From Cytophagales bacterium (GTDB lineage: Bacteria; Bacteroidota; Bacteroidia; Cytophagales; Cyclobacteriaceae): a DNA stretch of 5,492 nucleotides. The notes beneath the pieces are model-generated. The model was not told where the DNA came from and did no database searches. It saw nothing but the letters and a program-made list of their open reading frames with translations. A program made the position numbers and the translations under genes. Below, piece after piece: positions 1-5,492 of the stretch (its first letter is position 1; every line of letters begins with the position of its first letter). The stretch is taken from NCBI GenBank assembly GCA_003504855.1, contig DNZD01000087.1, positions 1 to 5,492 on the forward strand, read 5' to 3'.

Positions 1-1201
1 GAAATTCATTGTCCGTACTCACATGATAAAACTGGGCGGTGGGTTGGTTATACCACGAACTCCAGGTCTGACCTCCGTTCACCGTAATCGTCGCGCCCTG
101 ATCCAGTCCAAGCAGCATGATATCAGGATTGTTAGGATTAATCCATATGCGATGATAGTCATCTCCACCGGGAGCACCTTTGATGCCTGTCCAGTTCTTG
201 CCGCCATCGGTTGACTTCCAGGTTACCACGTTAGCACTGAAGACAACATCCGGATTTTGGGGATGAACTTTTACTTCAGCGAAGTCACTGCCCCGGCTCC
301 AGATTCTGGCGTCAGCGGTAGTGCGGTACCAGGAGGCACCTGCATCATCACTTCGGTAGATGCCGCCTGCCTGCGGTGAATCCACGGTGGCATAGAGGCG
401 ATTGGGATCGCTGGGAGCGATGCAGAAACCAATGCGGCCCAATCCTTGCTCATAGGTTGGCAGGCCTTTGGTCAGTTTGCTCCAGGTGTTGCCACCATCG
501 GTACTTTTGTAAAGACCCGATGCCTTGCCTTGCCATGCTCCGTTTTCCCAAGGGCCTTGCCGTGCTGCCCAGATATCGGCGTAAACAATATTGGAATTCT
601 TTGGATCGAGCGTTACTTGAGCAGCGCCGCTGTTCTCATCGATATAAAATACGCGCTCCCAGTTTTTGCCGCCATCAATCGTGCGGAATACGCCACGCTC
701 AGTATTCGGTCCATAGGGGTGACCCAATACGGCGGCGAACACGCGGTTCTCATTTTGCGGGTCGATGGCAAGGCCACCAATTTGTTGGCCATCCCGAATA
801 CCCGTATTGGTCCAGGACCTACCGCCATCGGTAGACTTATAAATGCCATTCCCAATTGATAAGTCGGGCCGCTGAATTCCTTCACCGCTTGCGACGTAGA
901 TTATGTTGGGGTTAGAAGGTGCAACGACCACATCGCCAACGGAACCGGTAGGTTGGTCGTCGAAGATGGGCTTCCAAGTCAGGCCAAAGTCATTTGTTTT
1001 CCATACACCTCCATTATTCACGCCGATGTAAAATACATTGGGCTGAGAGGGCACTCCCACAGCGCCTACGGTGCGGCCTCCGCGATGGGGACCGATCAGG
1101 CGCCATTTAATGGCCTGATAATAAGCTGGATCAACCTGTTGAGCAGGAGACCACGACAGGGTGACCATGAGCAACAAAAAGACAAGGAGAGATTTCTTCA
1201 T
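1..1201 (-). CDS. Secreted Asp-box (BNR / VPS10-sortilin-like) beta-propeller protein, 3' end outside window
   Basis: An open frame runs without a stop from the ATG at 1201-1199 to the window edge, giving 400 residues; the C-terminal part is missing. Residues 1-20 form a signal peptide (MKKS, hydrophobic core, cleavage near SPA|QQ). Residues 32-43 (IKWRLIGPHRGG) match the usual start of the large secreted 'glycosyl hydrolase/sortilin-like' propeller proteins of Bacteroidota. Seven Asp-box-like hairpins (SxDGGxxW pattern) end at W76, W130, W181, W240, W291, W337 and W380, spaced 43-59 residues, one per propeller blade; the first (NDFGLTW) and last (VNGGQTW) are degenerate. Family members are often about 1000 residues long, so well over half is probably absent. 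The product should be periplasmic or extracellular. Despite the 'glycosyl hydrolase' label in databases, no catalytic residues are visible, and a binding or scaffold role is equally possible. It is transcribed divergently from the lipoprotein gene at 1303. No Shine-Dalgarno sequence precedes the start. Confidence 0.9.
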   Translation of the reverse strand, partial: MKKSLLVFLLLMVTLSWSPAQQVDPAYYQAIKWRLIGPHRGGRTVGAVGVPSQPNVFYIGVNNGGVWKTNDFGLTWKPIFDDQPTGSVGDVVVAPSNPNIIYVASGEGIQRPDLSIGNGIYKSTDGGRSWTNTGIRDGQQIGGLAIDPQNENRVFAAVLGHPYGPNTERGVFRTIDGGKNWERVFYIDENSGAAQVTLDPKNSNIVYADIWAARQGPWENGAWQGKASGLYKSTDGGNTWSKLTKGLPTYEQGLGRIGFCIAPSDPNRLYATVDSPQAGGIYRSDDAGASWYRTTADARIWSRGSDFAEVKVHPQNPDVVFSANVVTWKSTDGGKNWTGIKGAPGGDDYHRIWINPNNPDIMLLGLDQGATITVNGGQTWSSWYNQPTAQFYHVSTDNEF

Positions 1202-1302
1202 AGGTTTGGATTGAAAGAGTCTAAAAATATTCAGAACGGGAGTCAATTACTATACATATTTTGTGAATGATTACCTTGGACACCTGTAAAATTCAAATCC
1301 AT
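1202..1302. promoter_or_regulatory. Divergent promoter region, candidate elements only
   Basis: This 101-bp AT-rich spacer separates two divergent genes and must hold both promoters unless they start further inside the genes. On the minus strand TTGACT (1241-1246) and TAGACT (1218-1223) are 17 bp apart, a sigma70-like arrangement, and TATTTTTA (1222-1229) is one base off the Bacteroidota -7 element TAnnTTTG. Either would give a very short leader for the gene starting at 1201. On the plus strand the stretch around 1250-1265 (TATACATATTTTG) is only loosely similar to TAnnTTTG and has no good -33 TTTG partner. Both assignments are inference from short motifs. Confidence 0.35.
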
Positions 1303-2445
1303 ATGAAACCCGTTTCAATCGTAGTGCTGGCATGCTTCATACTCATCGGATGTGGTTCAAAAACAAAAGAATCCAGCAGCAAATTGTTGGCAGAGCGCAT
1401 CATCAAGCAGTGCTCTATTCAGCCTGGCGAGCGGGTACTCATGATGGCGCGGCCCGGCAAATTTGATTCGTTGGTATCTCACTTGAATACATTGCTGAGC
1501 CAGGCAGGGGCTGTTAACCTGGGGGCGCTGAATGTTGACAGTATTCCATCACCTGCTGGTTGGGAGACCGACTACACCCGATCAGCGCAGGGTAAGACAA
1601 AAGATGAACTGATAGCCTTGTTTGATGATGTGGATCTGGGGATCATGTTGCCTGGCGCATCTCCCGACCAGTTGCCATATGCTGCCCTTCAGGAAGTCTT
1701 AAAGAAAGGCAAGGGACGTACGGTGCATTTTCATTGGTCCGGACTATATGATTTCGAGGGAGCAGCAATTGAAGTAGATTCACTCAGTGCACATGTGTAT
1801 GAACATGCAGTTCTTCATACCGATTACCAGAAGCTGAGCAAGATCCAGAACGAGTTTGAAGCTGCATTACGTGCTCATGGAGGTAGGATTGTTACTCCGG
1901 AGGGTACAGACATCTCATTCAAAATAGGTGATCGAAATGTGACCAAGCAGGATGGTGATGCGTCTATGGCACGGGCACGAAATGGAAAAGTGCTGATTGA
2001 TCGGGAAATTGAAATTCCGGCCGGAGCTATTCGTGTTGCACCCATAGAAGAGTCTGTGAATGGAACTGTATTTATCCAATATTCACAATGGAGAGGACAA
2101 ACCGTCAGGGGGATAAGAATGAAGTTTGTCAACGGAAAAATAGTTGAGATTGAGGTAGATGACGGGATGAAAAACGTTTTTTATGAACTTCGTGCGGCCG
2201 GGGAAGAAGCTAAAATGTTCAGAGAAATTGCTGTTGGATTTAACCCATTGCTGTCGGTGCCTTTGGACCGGGCAGTGATTCCTTATTATGGATATGGTGC
2301 AGGCGTAGTTCGTGTTTCTATTGGTGATAATTCCGAATTGGGCGGTAAGGTTACCGGAGGTTATGTGCGGTGGAATCTACTGGTCAATGCTACCCTTATC
2401 GTTGGAGATGAAGTATGGATTGAAAATGGAAGACTGAAGAAATGA
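1303..2445 (+). CDS. M29-aminopeptidase-like lipoprotein, metal site degenerate (probable pseudoenzyme)
   Basis: 380 residues. The ATG at 1303 is preferred over the in-frame ATG at 1267 because it places a lipoprotein signal at the N terminus: MKPVSIVVLACFILIGC with lipobox LIGC and Cys17 as the lipidated residue. The upstream start would add 12 non-hydrophobic residues. The body resembles family M29 (AmpS/AmpT, COG2309): residues 28-47 (LLAERIIKQCSIQPGERVLM) match its N-terminal segment, 239-254 (IPAGAIRVAP then EESVNG) match the 'xPxGEVfxAPxExSvnG' motif, 307-315 (REIAVGFNP) match 'GELGIGTNP', and the tail GDEVWIENGRL is typical. Compared with the family, the ligand Glu is Ala242, the His of 'VHIALG' is Arg337, and the 'HxD' pair is Arg356/Asn358; only Glu308 is kept. 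Catalysis by the usual two-metal mechanism is therefore unlikely; peptide binding is possible. The last codons overlap the next gene by ATGA. The fold assignment is fairly firm, while the function is inferred. Confidence 0.85.
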   Translation: MKPVSIVVLACFILIGCGSKTKESSSKLLAERIIKQCSIQPGERVLMMARPGKFDSLVSHLNTLLSQAGAVNLGALNVDSIPSPAGWETDYTRSAQGKTKDELIALFDDVDLGIMLPGASPDQLPYAALQEVLKKGKGRTVHFHWSGLYDFEGAAIEVDSLSAHVYEHAVLHTDYQKLSKIQNEFEAALRAHGGRIVTPEGTDISFKIGDRNVTKQDGDASMARARNGKVLIDREIEIPAGAIRVAPIEESVNGTVFIQYSQWRGQTVRGIRMKFVNGKIVEIEVDDGMKNVFYELRAAGEEAKMFREIAVGFNPLLSVPLDRAVIPYYGYGAGVVRVSIGDNSELGGKVTGGYVRWNLLVNATLIVGDEVWIENGRLKK

Positions 2446-3671
2446 GCTTTAGAATTGCTTTCCTGATTGCGCTTTGCAGCGCATCAACCTTTGCCCAGAA
2501 ATCAAAACCCAAAACAGGGGAGTTCTACTATCCGCCAGCGTTTGAATGGAAGAAGATTTCTCCTGAGGAAGGTGGCTTTATACCCGAGAAACTGAAGGAG
2601 GCTATCGATTTTTCAGTTTCTCATGAAACGAAGAACCCTCGCGATATGGCCCAAAACCATTACCAGACCTTTGGGAAGGAACCCTTTGGTTATGGTATTG
2701 GTCCCTTCAAGGAGCGGGGAGATGTTACCGGCCTGATTATCCGCCATGGCTACCAGGTAGCCGTGTGGGGTGAGCCTGACCGGGTAGACATGACCCACAG
2801 TGTCACCAAGAGTTTCCTTTCCACAGTAATCGGATTGGCTGTCGATCAGAAATTGATCCAAAGCGTCCATGATTCTGTTTGGAAGTATGTTCCTCCGGTG
2901 TTGCCTTATATGGCCATTCCAACAGGTGACAAAAACCTGCAATTAACTGATAAACAACTGATTAATCCGTTTGAATCAAAGCATAATCGCAAGATTACCT
3001 GGGATCATTTGTTGCGTCAGGTAAGCGACTGGGAAGGCACCTTATGGGGAAAACCGGAATGGGCCGACCGGCCTTCGCCGAAACCGGAAGAATGGCAGAC
3101 CCGGGCACGGATAGAACCAGGTCAGGCCTATGAATACAATGATGTACGGGTGAATGCGCTGGCCCTGGCCGGTCTTAGCGTTTGGCGAAAGCCGTTGCCG
3201 GTGGTACTTAAGGAACGGATCATGGACCCGATCGGCGCCAGCAGTAGTTGGCGTTGGTATGGCTATGAAAATTCGTGGGTAGTGATGGATGGTCAGGTGA
3301 TTCAATCGGTAAGTGGCGGTGGCCATTGGGGAGGTGGAATGTTTATCAATGCCCGTGACATGGCCAGGTTTGGATACCTGACCTTGCGTAAGGGCAAGTG
3401 GCGCGACCAGCAACTGATATCGGAGACCTGGGTAAAACAGGCGCTTACACCTACAACGGCTCAACCAACCTATGGATACATGAATTGGTTTCTCAATACT
3501 GGTAAGAAGCTTATTCCCGACGCACCGGAGACAGCTTTCTATCACCTTGGCAATGGCAACAATGTAATCTATGTTGATTTTGAAAACGACCTTGTTGTGG
3601 TGGTTCGATGGATCGACAACGCGTCAACAGCTGAGTTCATCAGCAAGGTATTGGCTGCAATTAAACATTGA
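2442..3671 (+). CDS. Secreted serine hydrolase, beta-lactamase class C / penicillin-binding-like fold
   Basis: 409 residues, starting in the ATGA overlap with the lipoprotein gene, which implies translational coupling. Residues 1-18 are a signal peptide (cleavage near TFA|QK), so the enzyme should be periplasmic or secreted. Family COG1680 motifs appear in order: S120-V-T-K123, the SxxK nucleophile and general base, within THSVTKSFLS; Y232-N-D, in YEYNDVRVN, at the YxN position with Asp234 where Asn is usual; and H368-L-G370 in the place of KTG, a substitution common in esterases and peptidases of this fold. A Gly-rich loop SGGGHWGGGMF (291-301) and DMARFGYLTLRKGKW (306-320) are also typical. 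The length fits a single catalytic domain. The substrate (ester, amide, D-amino-acid peptide or beta-lactam) cannot be told from the sequence, and there is no specific reason to call it a resistance enzyme. A terminator hairpin begins 22 nt after the stop. Confidence 0.92.
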   Translation: MSFRIAFLIALCSASTFAQKSKPKTGEFYYPPAFEWKKISPEEGGFIPEKLKEAIDFSVSHETKNPRDMAQNHYQTFGKEPFGYGIGPFKERGDVTGLIIRHGYQVAVWGEPDRVDMTHSVTKSFLSTVIGLAVDQKLIQSVHDSVWKYVPPVLPYMAIPTGDKNLQLTDKQLINPFESKHNRKITWDHLLRQVSDWEGTLWGKPEWADRPSPKPEEWQTRARIEPGQAYEYNDVRVNALALAGLSVWRKPLPVVLKERIMDPIGASSSWRWYGYENSWVVMDGQVIQSVSGGGHWGGGMFINARDMARFGYLTLRKGKWRDQQLISETWVKQALTPTTAQPTYGYMNWFLNTGKKLIPDAPETAFYHLGNGNNVIYVDFENDLVVVVRWIDNASTAEFISKVLAAIKH

Positions 3672-3692
3672 AGTCGGGCCAGGTAAATAAAA

Positions 3693-3723
3693 AGTGTCCT
3701 ACACCTATTAGGTGTAGGACACT
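3693..3723. terminator. Bidirectional Rho-independent terminator between convergent genes
   Basis: A perfect 14-bp inverted repeat, AGTGTCCTACACCT (3693-3706) and AGGTGTAGGACACT (3710-3723), encloses a 3-base loop ATT. On the minus strand the stem is followed by TTTTTATTTA, partly overlapping the stem base, a good U-tract that would end the carboxypeptidase transcript. On the plus strand the following bases (GTCATTTCAT) are only weakly T-rich, so termination of the hydrolase transcript may be less efficient. It lies 22 nt after the plus-strand stop codon and 54 nt after the minus-strand one. Confidence 0.88.
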
Positions 3724-3774
3724 GTCATTTCATCCTGAAGTCCGGACTTAGAGACGGTCCGGAAAATAATGACA
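3723..3774. repeat. Nested inverted repeats beside the terminator
   Basis: An inner stem TCCGGAC (3741-3747) pairs with GTCCGGA (3757-3763) across a 9-base loop. It is enclosed by an outer pair TGTCATT (3723-3729) and AATGACA (3768-3774). The outer arm begins at the last base of the terminator stem and ends two bases before the carboxypeptidase stop codon. Neither strand has a T-tract directly after the inner stem, so it is not a classical terminator on its own. It could act as a 3'-end stabilising hairpin for the minus-strand mRNA, placed just ahead of the main terminator, or as a protein-binding palindrome. The pairing is seen directly; the role is inference. Confidence 0.6.
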
Positions 3775-3776
3775 TG

Positions 3777-5261
3777 TTAGTATTTCGCTGGTTGACCCTT
3801 CTTAGGCGTGGTCTTGATGATAAATTCGCGGATATCATCATTTGAAGTAATCAGGTCTTCATTGCGCAGGTACATCATATGACCTGAGCGATAGCCTTTG
3901 AAGGAAAGGCGATCTTTCATTTTGCCACTAGGATCCAGTTGCCACATGGTGTACTTGGCGTTGAAGTAGTCACACGCGCCGTCGTAGTAGCCAGATTGAA
4001 TCATCACATGAAGGAACGGATTTTCGGCCATAGCCAGTCGAAGGTTCTCACCAGTCTTGTCGTTTTCACGATTCCAGGGATGAACCGGTCCGAACATATT
4101 ATACTTCACGTCGGTCTTGTATTTAAGCATGTCGCGCAGGTAATAGTTGATTGCCGGCGTGAACGCATGCAGCCAGGAAGTAAGTTCGGAGTTGAAGTCG
4201 GGCTGACTGCCGGCTTCCATTTTATCAATGCCTTTGTAGCGTGAATCCAGTCGACCTACCGTAAAGCCGCCTTTCTCACGAAGAAGATCTTTCCAGAAGA
4301 ATTGCGTCGGCACATCAAGGTTATGTTGAAGAATAACCTTTTCAGAAAGTCCAGAGTACCGGGCCATTTTCGAGGAGATTTCTTTCTTCTTTGCCTCAGG
4401 CAGGAAGCCGCCGCGGCTTATAGCAGGTATCAACTCATTCAGGGTGAACTCTTCAACCTCGGGAAGCATGTCCACCAGATCTTTCTGCTGAAGATCCGGG
4501 GGCAGCACCTTGTGATACCAGGCAGTTGCTGCATAGTAAGGGAGTCGCAATGCAGCGTCTACCGGACCTGAGCGGTCAATACCCAGTTCGACAGGAGATA
4601 CCAGGATCACTCCATTAAGGTACATCCAGTGTGCATTCTGCAATTCGCCGGCAAGTCCTGCGACACGGGCAGTGCCGTAGCTTTCGCCAATGAGGTACTT
4701 GGGTGACGTCCAGCGGCTTTTGCGGGAAACAAAGTTGTTAAGCCATTCAGCCAGGTACTTGATGTCAGCATTGATGCCGAAGAACTTCTCTTTCGGGGCA
4801 TCCTTAATCAGGAAGCGTGAGTAGCCGGTATTAACTGGGTTAACATACACAATATCAGCTACATCCAGGACAGAATAGGGGTTTTCCTTGATGCCGTAAG
4901 GTTGCACCGGGTACCCTTCACTATCGATTTCCAGCAAGCGGGGGCCTGTATAGGCAATGTGCATCCAGACCGATGCCGAACCGGGACCTCCATTAAAGGA
5001 AATGATCAAAGGACGAGATGCACGATTGGTGACATCGGTACGTTCATAATACGTGAATTCCAATGCGGCAATCGCTTTGCCCTCTTCGTCCCAAACCGGT
5101 TGTGTGCCGGTGGTGGCGGTATACGGGAATCGCTTTCCCTTCACCGTTACTTCCCAACTGGTGGTAATGGTAGAGTCGGCGTTAAGTTTTCTGGTCTTCT
5201 GCGCAATCAATGCTGTGCTCAACATAAGCAGCAGCCACAGGGGGATGAGTTTTCTGGTCAT
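3777..5261 (-). CDS. Secreted S10-family serine carboxypeptidase-like protein
   Basis: 494 residues, alpha/beta-hydrolase fold. Residues 1-20 are a signal peptide (LLLMLSTALIA|QK). The S10 signatures appear in order: the oxyanion segment N90-GGPGSAS; the NPVNTGYS segment at 141-148, matching the 'xPxGTGYS' motif of the family; the nucleophile elbow G-E-S194-Y-G; the acid Asp427 in SGYYDGACDYF; and the base His461 in YRSGHMMY. The catalytic triad is therefore Ser194-Asp427-His461. Residues of about 240-390 form the variable cap insertion. Cys430 is the only cysteine, so the disulfides of the eukaryotic enzymes are absent, as expected for bacterial members. The protein probably removes C-terminal residues from peptides in the periplasm or outside the cell, preferring acidic pH as the family does. 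Its gene follows the M24 peptidase gene by 33 bp on the same strand, which suggests co-transcription. The start is supported by the signal peptide; no Shine-Dalgarno sequence is seen. Confidence 0.93.
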   Translation of the reverse strand: MTRKLIPLWLLLMLSTALIAQKTRKLNADSTITTSWEVTVKGKRFPYTATTGTQPVWDEEGKAIAALEFTYYERTDVTNRASRPLIISFNGGPGSASVWMHIAYTGPRLLEIDSEGYPVQPYGIKENPYSVLDVADIVYVNPVNTGYSRFLIKDAPKEKFFGINADIKYLAEWLNNFVSRKSRWTSPKYLIGESYGTARVAGLAGELQNAHWMYLNGVILVSPVELGIDRSGPVDAALRLPYYAATAWYHKVLPPDLQQKDLVDMLPEVEEFTLNELIPAISRGGFLPEAKKKEISSKMARYSGLSEKVILQHNLDVPTQFFWKDLLREKGGFTVGRLDSRYKGIDKMEAGSQPDFNSELTSWLHAFTPAINYYLRDMLKYKTDVKYNMFGPVHPWNRENDKTGENLRLAMAENPFLHVMIQSGYYDGACDYFNAKYTMWQLDPSGKMKDRLSFKGYRSGHMMYLRNEDLITSNDDIREFIIKTTPKKGQPAKY

Positions 5262-5294
5262 AATAGAGATTTAAAATAGGTGCGTTTATTTTTC
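5262..5294 (-). other. Intergenic spacer between M24 and S10 genes
   Basis: This 33-bp AT-rich gap shows no hairpin and no clear terminator, so read-through from the M24 gene into the carboxypeptidase gene is expected. TATTTTAA (minus strand, close to the start codon) is a poor match to TAnnTTTG and gives no firm support for a separate promoter. Confidence 0.5.
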
Positions 5295-5492
5295 TTAAGC
5301 GACAGGTTGTGCAATGGACGGACTGGGTTGGGTAAACCACTTCACGCCAGACGCTGTCATGTAGGCGCAGTCCTCGAGGCGAATACCAAACTCCCCGTAA
5401 ATTGAAATCGTAGGTTCGATACTGAAGCACATGCCAGGAACGAGGGGTTGCTTGTTACCGAGTACCATGTTGCCCCACTCATGTCCATCCAT
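5295..5492 (-). CDS. M24-family Xaa-Pro peptidase (aminopeptidase P / prolidase-like), C-terminal fragment
   Basis: Only the last 65 residues are in the window; the gene continues upstream beyond position 5492. The Met at the edge is an internal residue, because the visible part begins inside the active-site region: DGHEWGN (residues 2-8 of the fragment) corresponds to the conserved 'HGxGxxxHExP' block. The pita-bread metal-ligand motifs follow: E26 in PGMCFSIEPTI and E40 in FGIRLEDCAYMT, the two C-terminal glutamate ligands of the dinuclear Mn/Co/Zn site. The terminal GVKWFTQPSPSI resembles the usual last strand. The family releases an N-terminal residue next to proline, or splits Xaa-Pro dipeptides; which of these cannot be decided from the fragment, nor can the presence of a signal peptide. 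It lies directly upstream of the S10 carboxypeptidase gene with the same orientation. Confidence 0.88.
   Translation of the reverse strand: MDGHEWGNMVLGNKQPLVPGMCFSIEPTISIYGEFGIRLEDCAYMTASGVKWFTQPSPSIAQPVA

Noticed and set aside
376..859. Overlapping plus-strand open frames of 152 and 137 codons
   Set aside because: They lie opposite the Asp-box gene, whose minus-strand frame carries a signal peptide and seven clear motifs. Their translations show no recognisable domain and have shadow-like composition.
271..885. Minus-strand frames at 271-453 and 613-885 as separate genes or evidence of a frameshift
   Set aside because: They are in another frame from the Asp-box protein, whose own frame is continuous from 1201 to 1, so no frameshift is needed.
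3042..3545. Minus-strand open frame of 167 codons
   Set aside because: It is antisense to the serine hydrolase, which has all its catalytic motifs there. The shadow translation is rich in Arg, Pro and His and has no signal or domain.
2442..3671. Antibiotic-resistance beta-lactamase
   Set aside because: The fold is shared by many esterases and peptidases. The His-Leu-Gly motif and the peptidase-rich context do not favour a true beta-lactamase.
3693..3774. Insertion-sequence end or attachment site
   Set aside because: The inverted repeats sit in a convergent spacer with a U-tract, there is no transposase or integrase, and no target duplication is seen. A terminator explains the main hairpin.
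4902..5279. Plus-strand open frames over the 5' part of the carboxypeptidase gene
   Set aside because: They are antisense to the S10 signal peptide and oxyanion region and have no domain or supporting start context.

Overview
The window suggests a Bacteroidota genome, probably a Cytophagales-type relative. The evidence is indirect. Three exported proteins have signal peptides ending in Ala-Gln (AQ/AQQ/AQK), one has a lipoprotein signal, the starts lack clear Shine-Dalgarno sequences, and the protein families are typical of peptide-degrading environmental Bacteroidota. No rRNA, tRNA, mobile element, CRISPR array or phage gene was seen.

Layout: (1) positions 1-1201, minus strand, hold the N-terminal 400 residues of a large secreted Asp-box (BNR/VPS10-sortilin-like) beta-propeller protein whose 3' part lies outside the window; (2) positions 1202-1302 are a short divergent promoter region; (3) positions 1303-2445, plus strand, encode a lipoprotein related to M29 aminopeptidases in which most metal ligands are replaced; (4) positions 2442-3671, plus strand, encode a secreted beta-lactamase-fold (SxxK) serine hydrolase joined to the previous gene by an ATGA overlap; (5) positions 3672-3776 are a convergent spacer with a strong bidirectional hairpin terminator and a second, nested pair of inverted repeats; (6) positions 3777-5261, minus strand, encode a secreted S10 serine carboxypeptidase-like protein; (7) positions 5295-5492, minus strand, are the C-terminal end of an M24 Xaa-Pro peptidase, 33 bp upstream of and co-oriented with the S10 gene.

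The genes read together as a peptide-use neighbourhood. M24 and S10 are plausible partners in trimming peptides, including proline-containing ones, at the N and C termini. The plus-strand pair puts a probable non-catalytic M29-fold lipoprotein next to a serine hydrolase of unknown substrate. The least ordinary element is that pair. The retained M29 fold with Glu-to-Ala, His-to-Arg, His-to-Arg and Asp-to-Asn changes looks like a pseudoenzyme rather than a decaying gene, because the frame is intact and the gene is translationally coupled to its neighbour. I see no sign of a wholly new multi-gene system such as a defence island, array or retroelement.
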